NCBI RefSeq assembly: GCF_000425885.1
Contig: NZ_AUEH01000012.1
Location: 1 to 64,000, forward strand
Direction: 5' to 3'
DNA from: Schleiferilactobacillus harbinensis DSM 16991
GTDB taxonomy: Bacteria > Bacillota > Bacilli > Lactobacillales > Lactobacillaceae
Length of the DNA stretch: 64,000 bases
Positions 41,505-50,254 of this stretch are shown in pieces (within the stretch, counting starts at the first letter, position 1; each line of letters begins with the position of its first letter). The notes under the pieces are model-generated. The model was not told the origin of the DNA and did no database searches. It was given only the letters and a program-made list of their open reading frames with translations. Both the position numbers and the translations under genes were made by a program.

Positions 41505-44270
41505 TTAATGTCCTCCTAATCCAAATATTTGGCACTTTTTTGGCACATTCTGTATTTTATGCCACCAAGTAGTCAATTTTTGGGCCTGATGCTCAATCGT
41601 AGCGCATATGTTGGAAAGACATTGTTGAATACGGTGAATTGCCAATACCGTATGCTCAGCGATGTGGCTCACTAAACATTCTCCGGAAAAGTCCATGGCC
41701 TCTTCAAACTGATTCCAATCCAGTTTTGATAGAAAGATATTCTTTTGACTTAATTGACTAACACGATTGATCGAATCTATCTTTATCGGGAGCTTTTCTA
41801 AATCACTCGCTTGAAAGTTTATGGTGGGGTTTAGTTCTGCCGTCATTGACAAGATTGGCGAATTAGTCAATGCAAGGTAATATTCAACATTAGTGTCAGG
41901 AAATACCCCAGTAGTTGCGGCAGAAAATATTTCTTGGTCAGTAACAACTCGGAAACCCAGGATTCCAGACGTTACTTTGGATGTCACTATTCCAGTAGAG
42001 AAATAATTTGATTCATTTTTTACCACGAACCCATAGTTTCCATGTAGATATGGGTACTTATTGGATACGTATGACTTGATTTCAGAACCGTTGTTTTCCC
42101 AGTTAACTATAAAACTCGTATTTCCATACCATTTACGATAACCGCCTCCTTTATCATAGACCGCCCATTTGTGCTCTCTACCAATTGATCGATAACGCAC
42201 TTCATACCATAGCCTGACAAATTCCTTGTCATTGCTAGTTTGCAGACCGGTTCCTGCTTTGAACATGGAACCCAATAAAGGTAAAGTAAATAAACTCACG
42301 GCCTTGTCAGAAAACCAATATATAATTGGGCTTCCAGGAATCTTTTCAAAATTCGCTTGGTTAGTTCGATAAAGGTAGTTTACAGACGGATCTACGATTG
42401 CCGCCGTGACCTTTTGACGTTGTACCTCCATACCACCCGTGAAATCGACAAGACGCAAATACGTACCGACTTTATCGGTTTCATCGGTTGCTTTCTTCAA
42501 TACAAATGTATTGATAGTGACGTACGCCTCATCGAAGTAGGCGTGTGTCTCCATCTGAATTAAACTAGCAATACTCGTCAGCGTAAGCACAGAATCCCGT
42601 AGTTTTTCAAACGATTTCAAGAACATCCAAGAAACCGGCGTCATATAGCCAGTATAGCCGTTAGTCTTCGCCATGTTGATATTGTGCCAAATGAAAACAG
42701 AGAACAGATCCGCAGAATAATCCTTATAGTGCTTCTTCACGTACTTCTTCAGGGTACTGTTCATCTTGTTCAAGTACGGCGGATTGGTTACCACAACATC
42801 GTATCGTTGGGTCATCGTTTCCGCAGTGGCAATGATTTCCAGCAATTGCTGGGCTGTCTGCTGGTTGCCAAAGAGGCTAATCTTTTGAGCTGTCGCAACT
42901 GGTTCTAGCGCATTCCGCATGCCAGCATAGTCATAATTGGCTGGCAACTCAATAATCGAGCCGAGAGTCTTGGCATCCATAAAGTGGGCAGCGATGTCTT
43001 GAATCTCGTCAATCACTTCTGAACTTGCTTTCAAACTATGCAAAAATTCTTCCGTTACTGCCGGGGCAGCAATGAAGACGTGGATATTAGGCATCACACT
43101 GCGGTTTAATGCTTGGCGATCATATCGACGCAATTTCATCATCAGTGAGAAGTACGAGAGCTGGAAGGCCCGTCGGTCGATTTCCAGACCAAATAGGTTA
43201 TTCTGAATGATGCTATTAGCTGCTTCACGTTTGGCATAGCCTTGATCCTCGTACATGGTCATCAGCACATCAAACGCATAGGCCAAAATATGACCCGAGC
43301 CCATGGCATTATCCATCACTTGGATTCTGGTGATGTCAAAGTCTGAATGATCCGGCGTTATGTCTCCAGGCAGTAAGTACTTGAGCTGCTCCTTAACTGG
43401 CGAATTAGGATAATATTCCAGATATTTCTTGCCCAGTGAATTGTCCACCATGTAGCGGACAACCCAGTCGGTGGTAAATAACTGCGTGGCTGCGGGAATG
43501 TCATCAGTTTTCACTGGTCCACCATTGATGTTCACCACTTGATCATGGGGCTCTTCATTATAGTATTGGTACAGCCACCCAATAATCTCGACCTGCCCCT
43601 CCTTCTCCACGTCAAAGTCATCCCGCGGCACCTCAGTTACAAGCTCCTTAATCACCCCGTTCTGATAGCTGGGAGTGAACAATAATTGCAAGGCGTCAGT
43701 TGTTTTCTCAAACAAATGGGGCAAATTGGCGTTCAAAGCGTTAGCCTGCTTCAAAAACAGCAACCGATACGCATCATCCATCGCCGCTGGTTCTTGGGTT
43801 TCTTGGGCACGCTGAATAAGATCCCGCTGCTTTTCGGAAAAGCCGCCAAGGTCGTCTTCGATTTCCAGTGCATGAGCCAGAATGTCCGGTTCTGCCCGTC
43901 CTTCTTCGGAAGAAAGCACGGCAACCCGGCTCGGCAAATAATGGTTCACTTCCATGAATCGTAACGCAATGATCCGGTTGAACCAAGTGTACGAGGCCTC
44001 TTCTACGAGATTATCGTAAGCGGTCTGCCAATCGTCCTTGGCTGCTGCTGTCTGCAATCTCTGAACTAAGCCGACGCGACGCGACGTGTCAAGTCCGCTG
44101 ACCCCTTCAGTGTCGTTTGGCACATAGAAGGCAATCTCGGCCGTCGATGTTGGCAGTTTCTCTTTCACACCGTCTCTGGTGATCCCCACTTGGGTCAGCT
44201 TTAACTCAACACTCTCGATGAGCTCGCGGCGGGCTTTCACCGCGAAATCATGAATCTTCTTTTTATCCAT
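41505..44270 (-). CDS. pglX: BREX adenine methyltransferase PglX, operon copy lacking the usual C-terminus
   Basis: A 921-residue PglX that methylates adenine in the BREX site and so marks self DNA. Motif I (DNAMGSGHILAYAF, about 318) and NPPYLNK (about 496) are intact. Residues up to about 197 are outside the invertible part; the rest can be exchanged with the cassette at 37370-40367. Compared with that cassette it ends early: after SHIAEH only some 40 unrelated residues follow and roughly 300 C-terminal residues are missing. ATG 44270 has AAAGGA upstream; the frame to 44303 enters a hairpin. Whether this shorter form works is not known. Confidence 0.9.
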   Translation of the reverse strand: MDKKKIHDFAVKARRELIESVELKLTQVGITRDGVKEKLPTSTAEIAFYVPNDTEGVSGLDTSRRVGLVQRLQTAAAKDDWQTAYDNLVEEASYTWFNRIIALRFMEVNHYLPSRVAVLSSEEGRAEPDILAHALEIEDDLGGFSEKQRDLIQRAQETQEPAAMDDAYRLLFLKQANALNANLPHLFEKTTDALQLLFTPSYQNGVIKELVTEVPRDDFDVEKEGQVEIIGWLYQYYNEEPHDQVVNINGGPVKTDDIPAATQLFTTDWVVRYMVDNSLGKKYLEYYPNSPVKEQLKYLLPGDITPDHSDFDITRIQVMDNAMGSGHILAYAFDVLMTMYEDQGYAKREAANSIIQNNLFGLEIDRRAFQLSYFSLMMKLRRYDRQALNRSVMPNIHVFIAAPAVTEEFLHSLKASSEVIDEIQDIAAHFMDAKTLGSIIELPANYDYAGMRNALEPVATAQKISLFGNQQTAQQLLEIIATAETMTQRYDVVVTNPPYLNKMNSTLKKYVKKHYKDYSADLFSVFIWHNINMAKTNGYTGYMTPVSWMFLKSFEKLRDSVLTLTSIASLIQMETHAYFDEAYVTINTFVLKKATDETDKVGTYLRLVDFTGGMEVQRQKVTAAIVDPSVNYLYRTNQANFEKIPGSPIIYWFSDKAVSLFTLPLLGSMFKAGTGLQTSNDKEFVRLWYEVRYRSIGREHKWAVYDKGGGYRKWYGNTSFIVNWENNGSEIKSYVSNKYPYLHGNYGFVVKNESNYFSTGIVTSKVTSGILGFRVVTDQEIFSAATTGVFPDTNVEYYLALTNSPILSMTAELNPTINFQASDLEKLPIKIDSINRVSQLSQKNIFLSKLDWNQFEEAMDFSGECLVSHIAEHTVLAIHRIQQCLSNICATIEHQAQKLTTWWHKIQNVPKKCQIFGLGGH
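41529..41546 (-). repeat. Paired GTGCCAA motifs before the recombinase gene
   Basis: TTGGCAC at 41529-41535 and 41540-41546 (GTGCCAA on the minus strand), 11 bp apart, within the last codons of pglX and 26 bp before the recombinase start. Together with 40405-40423 they bracket the recombinase gene symmetrically. Confidence 0.5.
42340..42371 (-). repeat. Inverted repeat IR2, copy in operon pglX
   Basis: Perfect 32-bp inverted match to 38757-38788. Recombination here would keep the operon copy's methylase core and swap only the specificity and C-terminal part, giving a 1169-residue chimera in frame. Confidence 0.9.
43551..43680 (-). repeat. Inverted repeat IR1, copy in operon pglX
   Basis: Partner of 37370-37499; identical over 43561-43649. 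It stands about 590 bp after the pglX start and defines the outer edge of a 6.3-kb invertible segment. Confidence 0.92.
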
Positions 44271-44285
44271 TGCGATTCCTTTCAA

Positions 44286-44317
44286 AATAACGGCCACTCC
44301 CACGAATGGCCGTTATT
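44286..44317 (-). terminator. Hairpin between brxC and pglX, possible attenuator
   Basis: AATAACGGCCA (44286-44296) and TGGCCGTTATT (44307-44317) form a perfect 11-bp stem with a 10-nt loop; TTTTG follows on the minus strand, directly before the pglX ribosome site. It lies 6 bp after the brxC stop, inside the operon, so it may lower pglX and recombinase levels relative to brxABC. Confidence 0.6.
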
Positions 44318-44322
44318 GTCTG

Positions 44323-47300
44323 CTAGAGAGTAAACTTCGTGATCTGGTTTTCTTTAACTTGATCCAGCAATGCCTGCCGAAGCTTCTCAACATACCGGTT
44401 TACGTCATCTTCAGAGGAAATGGACCATTCCCGTTCGATGGGTAGTTGATCGGCTTCAAGATACTTAGTTTGAATAACAACAGGTGCTGCGGGTTCTGGT
44501 TGAGGCGCCGGATTGGGGCCAGGAGCAGGAAGCGGATCCACAAGCTTAATGGGTTCCTCGTCTGAACTCGGCTTTGGGGATACTTTCTCCACCTCGGCTG
44601 TTTTCTTTCGAGCGAGTTCTTCCAACCGCTCTTTCTCAGCCAGCTTCTGTTCTTCTGCTAGTCGCTGCTCCTCATTTTCCAAGCTCTGCGTAATGCGCCG
44701 TAACACCGCATCAGCTGCTGCCGGTTTGGCCTCTAAGCGCGTCAAATCCGGTGCTTCCTCAGCCTCGGTCATAATTCGCTTAATCTGCTCCGTCAACGTC
44801 GCCAGCCGTTGCTGTTTGAAGTCATCTCCGGTGGAAGAATCGTTAATCCGCTGTTTGGCCTTTTCATTGACTGCTTGGATTTTGTCGGTCACTTGTTTCT
44901 GGTGATCGTCCATAATCTTAGCAAAGGTATCCACAAACTTCTGGTGAACGGCGTCAATTTCTTGGATAACACGTCCAGCTCGGTCCTCATTCAGCAGTTT
45001 GTTCAGCTGCTGGTAGTCCTCAGCCAAAGCCGTGCTGGTAAAGAAGTCATGGGATGCCTTGTACCGCGCGATGTCATCCAATCCCCGCGTCCAGATTGTC
45101 TGCTGCTGATCGCTGAAGTAGAAGTCCATGATTCCCTTATCGCTCATGTCGTCTGCCCACTGCAGCAAATCATCATAACGGGTATGGATCTTGTCGTAGA
45201 AAGTTTCCGCATCATTGATGGCCAGTAATTCACTGAACATCTTGCTGCCCTGTTTGAGCAGTTCATGACCCGGGAAGGAACCATTCTTTTGATCAAAAAA
45301 CTGCAGCGTCCCGTTGTCCTTGGCAATCTTCTCCTTCAATTCAGCCACCATCAGATCCGGCTGAGCTGCACTGAATGACCGCTTATTGAAAACCTGATCG
45401 GCGACATCCTTCATTTCCCGCAGGTAACGCGGATTGATGTCTTTCTTCACCTGAATCGAAATCTGTTCCGCGTATTGCTTCTTGGTCAGGAAATTGGCAA
45501 TATCCTGAGGCTTGTACGCCGTATTGACCGGAGAAAGTACTTGATCCTGTAGATTAGCCTGAATCTTGCCATCCGCCAGCAGCTTGGCCACCAGCCATTC
45601 GATGTCGTCCTCAATATAGCCATAGGGAATGGCCTTGAAGTTGTTCAAGATGGCCTGCAACGTCACATGCTTGTCCTTTTGCATCGTCCGCTGGAGCCAG
45701 CTGTACACTGCTTGGACCGCGCGCTCGTTTTCCTGCGTGGATACTGCCAACTCATTATCCTGATCCAGGATTTGCGTAATATCTGACGACGACTTGGCTG
45801 CATCAATGAGTCCTAAACTGCGGTACGTATCATCCACCAACATCTTCAAGCCGTCGGTGAAGCGGCCCTGGAAGTCTTTGCCGCCCTCAATCTTATGCCC
45901 GGCAACATAAACGTCTGCTTGTTCCAAGGCCGTCATAATCCGCTCCCGAGCCTTGACTAACAGCTGCTGCCGTTCAGCAGTCCGCTGTTCTTTGATGAAG
46001 TTGAACCGAGCGTCGGCATGGGCGTTGCCAAGCATGACAAATTTCCCAATCTGCTCCGCCCGCCGCAAGTCGCCGAGATAGTCGTCCGTGCTCGGCAGAT
46101 CAACCACGATCTTATGTTTAGACGGATCCATGGACAGAAGCAGCAGGTTAGCCTCATTCCGATTATTGGCGCCATCCAAAGACGTGATGACTTGGATCGT
46201 CATGTCATTGTTGGTCCGCCCCTGGGGAGTTTCATCCACGTATTGATTCAACGTGAAATTGTAACGGCCTTTCAGCTTGGGGTAGGTGTACTTATTGGTA
46301 ATGCCGGTCTTCGGATCAAAAATAAAGTTGCCCATCCGGTCTTCCATTTCACCCGGCAAGACTTCTTCCCGGCTGATGGCCTGGTTGACTTCCTGTTCCG
46401 CATCGGTCAAGAATTCGTAGTTATCCAAGTTTTTCTCGACAAACCGTTGCTGCCGCAGAATGGCTAATGCATTCTGGACCTTTTTCTGCAATTCAACCCG
46501 ATCAGTATCTACTGAGTCAATCATCAACGTCACGATGTTGTTCAACGTGGCGTCAAAGTCCTTCAGGTACTTGACCATGAACAGCGCCTTGAGTACCTGA
46601 ACGTTGAAGTTGTCTTCTTCATGGGTAGGATCAACGGTGTCGTTGTCCACCGCGTGGGCAATCACAATGCTATGGGTGTGGTCCAAGAACTGGCGCAGGC
46701 CTTCAAAGAACAAGCTGAACGGCACTAGCGCCGTATCTTGTTCGTCCATAATGGCTTCCACGGACTCCTGGAAAAGAGACAGCATCGACCGTGCACCTTC
46801 AGACAAGTGCTTGCCATCAGAGCCGTGGGTCCGGACCGCTGTGAGCACATTTTGCAGCAAGTTAAACTGGTACGGAACGAACGGATATGTCGCCGCAAAA
46901 TCTTCCCCTGAACGGAACTTAGGCCGATCCACGCCATCGTCAAAATCAATCATGTTATTGATTGCGGCTGCGTTAGCCTCGTAGTCTGCCGCAAGTTGTG
47001 TTGTAGCCGGCTCTGTCTTTGCCAACAGCCGCTTGCGAATGACTTCGTCCACGTTGGCCGAACTCATGCTGATTTTGGTCGCAAACCGGCCTTGAATCTT
47101 GGAAAAGTCCTGACCGCTGATTTTGTCCGTAATGGTATCAATGGCCTGCTGGGAAGTGACGACCACCCAAGCCTTGCCGTGAGTAGCCGCGCCCAAGTCT
47201 TCAACCACTGTTTGCAAGTTGAGCATCCGTTGCGTGCTTTCCCCAACGAACTGGCCAACTTCATCCACCAGGAAAACGACCCGCTTCCCGGTCTTCTTGA

Positions 47301-48048
47301 TATAGGCGGCCACCAGTTTAGAGAAGTCCTCAATACTGACTTGATAAGATGTCGTCAATTGATCCATCAAGCCCTGGGCATCCTCTTCACTGTATGCATC
47401 GACTTGCACTAGGGCATCTTTGATCGTGCCTTTCTTGAAAATGGCATGATCCCGACCAACCGTCCAGTCCATGTGAGTGTTATCCAACTCCGTGAACTTG
47501 TCCTTGAAGGCGTCGTACTTACCCTGCGCAACTAATTGGCGCTCCATTTCAGCAATCCAAAAATTGGTACTCGAAAAGCCCTGCATTTCGTTAAACACTT
47601 GCAGGAAAACATTGATGATGGCATTGTCATCTGACTTGGCACCAGTCTTAGCTTTGGAATCAATATTGAACAGCACCACGTCGGTTGGCTGTTGCGCAGC
47701 CAGCTCAATACGGTTGATCGTCATCTGGTCATTGATTTTCTCTTTGAAATAGTCAATGGCGCTCTTGCCGTCAACTTTCCGATCTTCCAACAGATAGGAG
47801 AGGATTTTCAGAAAGTGTGATTTACCAGAACCGAAGAAGCCGGAGATCCATACTCCCATCTCGTCGGTATCGTGGTTGATACTTTTCTCGTAGGCCGCAA
47901 AGAAGTCGTCAAAGTGGCCCTTCAATTCCCGGGTAACAACGTACTCGTCTAGTTCCTGCTTCACGTTAGCGTCTGCATCCTGGCCAACCTTGATGACGCC
48001 TTGGATATTTCGATCAATCGGTTTAACAAATAAGTCGCGTATTTGCAT
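44323..48048 (-). CDS. brxC: BREX protein BrxC (large P-loop ATPase)
   Basis: A 1241-residue ATPase of the BrxC/PglY family. Walker A is GFFGSGKSHF (residues 70-79); VVFLVDEVGQFVG is Walker B. The C-terminal 250 residues contain a long charged coiled-coil stretch (EEQRLAEEQKLAEKERLEELARKK) and a Pro/Glu-rich linker before a small end domain. BrxC is essential for phage exclusion and works with BrxB and PglZ. GGGGAG precedes ATG 48048. It is the third gene of the brxABC series, 12 bp after brxB. Confidence 0.95.
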   Translation of the reverse strand: MQIRDLFVKPIDRNIQGVIKVGQDADANVKQELDEYVVTRELKGHFDDFFAAYEKSINHDTDEMGVWISGFFGSGKSHFLKILSYLLEDRKVDGKSAIDYFKEKINDQMTINRIELAAQQPTDVVLFNIDSKAKTGAKSDDNAIINVFLQVFNEMQGFSSTNFWIAEMERQLVAQGKYDAFKDKFTELDNTHMDWTVGRDHAIFKKGTIKDALVQVDAYSEEDAQGLMDQLTTSYQVSIEDFSKLVAAYIKKTGKRVVFLVDEVGQFVGESTQRMLNLQTVVEDLGAATHGKAWVVVTSQQAIDTITDKISGQDFSKIQGRFATKISMSSANVDEVIRKRLLAKTEPATTQLAADYEANAAAINNMIDFDDGVDRPKFRSGEDFAATYPFVPYQFNLLQNVLTAVRTHGSDGKHLSEGARSMLSLFQESVEAIMDEQDTALVPFSLFFEGLRQFLDHTHSIVIAHAVDNDTVDPTHEEDNFNVQVLKALFMVKYLKDFDATLNNIVTLMIDSVDTDRVELQKKVQNALAILRQQRFVEKNLDNYEFLTDAEQEVNQAISREEVLPGEMEDRMGNFIFDPKTGITNKYTYPKLKGRYNFTLNQYVDETPQGRTNNDMTIQVITSLDGANNRNEANLLLLSMDPSKHKIVVDLPSTDDYLGDLRRAEQIGKFVMLGNAHADARFNFIKEQRTAERQQLLVKARERIMTALEQADVYVAGHKIEGGKDFQGRFTDGLKMLVDDTYRSLGLIDAAKSSSDITQILDQDNELAVSTQENERAVQAVYSWLQRTMQKDKHVTLQAILNNFKAIPYGYIEDDIEWLVAKLLADGKIQANLQDQVLSPVNTAYKPQDIANFLTKKQYAEQISIQVKKDINPRYLREMKDVADQVFNKRSFSAAQPDLMVAELKEKIAKDNGTLQFFDQKNGSFPGHELLKQGSKMFSELLAINDAETFYDKIHTRYDDLLQWADDMSDKGIMDFYFSDQQQTIWTRGLDDIARYKASHDFFTSTALAEDYQQLNKLLNEDRAGRVIQEIDAVHQKFVDTFAKIMDDHQKQVTDKIQAVNEKAKQRINDSSTGDDFKQQRLATLTEQIKRIMTEAEEAPDLTRLEAKPAAADAVLRRITQSLENEEQRLAEEQKLAEKERLEELARKKTAEVEKVSPKPSSDEEPIKLVDPLPAPGPNPAPQPEPAAPVVIQTKYLEADQLPIEREWSISSEDDVNRYVEKLRQALLDQVKENQITKFTL

Positions 48049-48059
48049 TGTTATCTCCC

Positions 48060-48641
48060 CTATTCGAAATGAAACGCGCGGTAGTAGTTGTCTTCCTGTA
48101 ACTCCCCGAAGGCCTGCAACCGCACACTGTTGTAATTACCTGGATAGAACATCATGACCGGAATTTGGTCAATGACCTGAGTCATGGTGTTCAACACCTT
48201 GTGAGCCCGGATAATTGGATAAACCTGCCCAACACCGGTAATGAACACGATGGTGGGACCATCTTTGTTCAAATGGTCGCTGATGTACTGCACCACCAGG
48301 TTATGTTCTTCGTTCATCTCCATGATGTTGTTCATCCAATCAATCACTTGGGTGATGCCATCGCTTTTTTCCAGGTCTATGAATCCCTCGCGATACCCAA
48401 ATTTGTCGATGATGGACAGCATAATGGTGTACAAGTTAAATACTTGGATCGTGGCGCCCGTTGGTGCCGCTTTAGCTTGGCGAACGATATCGCCAATTTC
48501 TCCACGGACGTATAGTTCTTTCTCGGGATCATAGTCGAATATATAATAGCCAACTTCGTTCGATAAGCCCCGATTCTCTTGAAAAGACTGGCTTTGAATC
48601 TTTTCTCGTAAATCCTGAAACTTCTTCTTCAGCGGTACCAT
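48060..48641 (-). CDS. brxB: BREX protein BrxB (DUF1788)
   Basis: A 193-residue protein of the DUF1788 family: YYIFDYDPEKELYVR, IQVFNLYTIML and TIVFITGVGQVYPIIRAHKVLNTM...PVMMFYPGNYNSVRLQAFG are typical. It is required in type 1 BREX and is thought to bridge other Brx proteins. It begins on the last base of the brxA stop codon. Confidence 0.93.
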   Translation of the reverse strand: MVPLKKKFQDLREKIQSQSFQENRGLSNEVGYYIFDYDPEKELYVRGEIGDIVRQAKAAPTGATIQVFNLYTIMLSIIDKFGYREGFIDLEKSDGITQVIDWMNNIMEMNEEHNLVVQYISDHLNKDGPTIVFITGVGQVYPIIRAHKVLNTMTQVIDQIPVMMFYPGNYNSVRLQAFGELQEDNYYRAFHFE

Positions 48642-49240
48642 TACGACGTCCTCCCTGTCAGAATTGCCAAGTAATCCAGGTGATTTTCTTGCTGTAGCTG
48701 GGCGACTAGCCGTTCATCCAGCAAGTAGTTTTGCACGACGAGTGCGTCCTTATAGTCCTTAACCACTTGGGCACTGCGTAAGTAATGCGTTACCGTAGCT
48801 TGCAGCCTTCTTATCGTCTGCTCCGTCCATTGCGCCGCTTCATGATGCTCCAATGGTAACTTTTTGAAAAAAGCAGAAAGTTCGTAGTTTTCAATTTGGC
48901 GATCACCTAGAATTAATTCTGGACGGAAGACATCGTACATGAAGACATACATCAGCTGTTCCGTATTCATGATGGCAATGAGATTCACGATGCGCTGATT
49001 GACTGGATCTAGCCGGTCAAACAAACCACGCATCGCCGGAGTGAGTGAATCTACCCGGCGCAATACCACATTTGTCTCGCTCTTTAGACGCGCTGAAGAG
49101 GACGCTTGAAATATATTTTCGGCTAAGATTTTCTGACGAACCAACGAAAGGTCGCCAGAGTCAACGACCATGCCAATTGATTGTACAAATTCAGCAAACC
49201 AAAACTGATATTGAACTGCACTAGCTGATATTCGTTTCAT
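48641..49240 (-). CDS. brxA: BREX protein BrxA (DUF1819)
   Basis: A 199-residue DUF1819 protein, a small DNA-binding helical protein of type 1 BREX. ISASAVQYQFWFAEFVQSIGMV is the N-terminus, and the end KDYKDALVVQNYLLDERLVAQ is conserved. ATG 49240 with GAGGAAGG fits the family length, so the frame to 49396 is not used. It is the first gene of the operon; the promoter must lie in the 265 bp between it and the divergent gene at 49507. Confidence 0.93.
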   Translation of the reverse strand: MKRISASAVQYQFWFAEFVQSIGMVVDSGDLSLVRQKILAENIFQASSSARLKSETNVVLRRVDSLTPAMRGLFDRLDPVNQRIVNLIAIMNTEQLMYVFMYDVFRPELILGDRQIENYELSAFFKKLPLEHHEAAQWTEQTIRRLQATVTHYLRSAQVVKDYKDALVVQNYLLDERLVAQLQQENHLDYLAILTGRTS

Positions 49241-49506
49241 GTCGACCTTCCTCGCTTGTGAATTGGTTATCGATAGCGTGAAAAATAATTTTACTTGCTT
49301 GAGCTCAGTATACCAGATTGGCGGTGAAACCGTATGCCCTGTCTGACTTCGCCATATATTTTTCAGCTGGGACTTGACGGCCTTCAATCCGATCATGTTA
49401 CGCTATTTATGGTGAGTAAACCGCTCCCATGGGACTTATTTCTCTTGGCGGGTATCTCTTGCTCAATTCTGACGAAGTTCACTTTGAGAAAGGAGTCCAC
49501 CATTTC

Positions 49507-49980
49507 ATGGATCACAATGCCGAAGAAGCACTAAAAGCTGCCTACGACCAATATTTACGTGAATACACGTTGACCGATGTCACTACCGCTCTCGAAAACA
49601 ACATTCCGTTAGAACAGGTTCAGCGAACGTACTGTTTCGCAATCAATCCCACCACGACCTATCTGCTTCAACCAACTATTCTCTTCGAGGAGAAGCTGGT
49701 GATGGGGATGAATATCGCGCTGGACCCGATTGAGACCTTGTTTCAGGCAGTGTACCTGTTTGACACAAAGACTGGTCAACCGAAACCATCGTTCTTACCC
49801 CGAATCAGGAAATACTTCGAGGACCGTCCGGCTGGAATCCCCTACATCTTCGAATTTGTCGACGGGTTCATCATGATTAATCACGCTCATTCCTTGAAGA
49901 AAAAGGGGAAAACGCAGGCCCCTCGCTTCATTGCTGAACCAGTCGCCCGGCCGATTATCTATGATTTCTTTGAAGTGTAA
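49507..49980 (+). CDS. Unknown 157-aa protein divergent from brxA
   Basis: No family recognised. An acidic helical N-terminus (MDHNAEEALKAAYDQYLREYTLTD) is followed by a beta-rich part ending PYIFEFVDGFIMINHAH and a basic tail. AAAGGAG before ATG 49507. It shares the promoter region with the brx operon but its role is not clear; a control or immunity role is a guess. Confidence 0.55.
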   Translation: MDHNAEEALKAAYDQYLREYTLTDVTTALENNIPLEQVQRTYCFAINPTTTYLLQPTILFEEKLVMGMNIALDPIETLFQAVYLFDTKTGQPKPSFLPRIRKYFEDRPAGIPYIFEFVDGFIMINHAHSLKKKGKTQAPRFIAEPVARPIIYDFFEV

Positions 49981-50003
49981 CCATTAGTTTACCCCACTTC
50001 CTC

Positions 50004-50174
50004 CCATGTGCTAAAATATCCCCCATTACATCAACTGCCACTGGGTAGCCACCACACACCGTTCCGATAGGTCATCGGAGGAACGGCGTGTAGTGGCTAT
50101 TTTTGTTTGGCGGCCAACTTTCAAGGAGGACCTACATCATGGCGTGAATCTACTTAGTTTTCGCAGGCATCTTC
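50004..50174 (+). repeat. Duplicate gdx leader with broken gdx start (direct repeat copy A)
   Basis: The 83 bp at 50004-50086 match 52651-52733 with one change. After a 44-bp deletion the match resumes through the ribosome site (AAGGAGGA) and the start of gdx. Here the third codon is TGA instead of TGG and homology ends after 50174. It is a dead remnant of the gdx gene that is intact at 52829. Confidence 0.88.
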
Positions 50175-50254
50175 ATAGGTAACGATTGGGACTGATATGT
50201 TCGACGCGTCGTGCATGTTTCTCAGACTTTAGGCACTGATCCATGATGAAATAG

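Noticed and set aside
49395-49420. Promoter TTGACG...TACGCT before the 49507 gene
   Set aside because: The spacer is about 19 bp and the -10 is poor; too weak to list.
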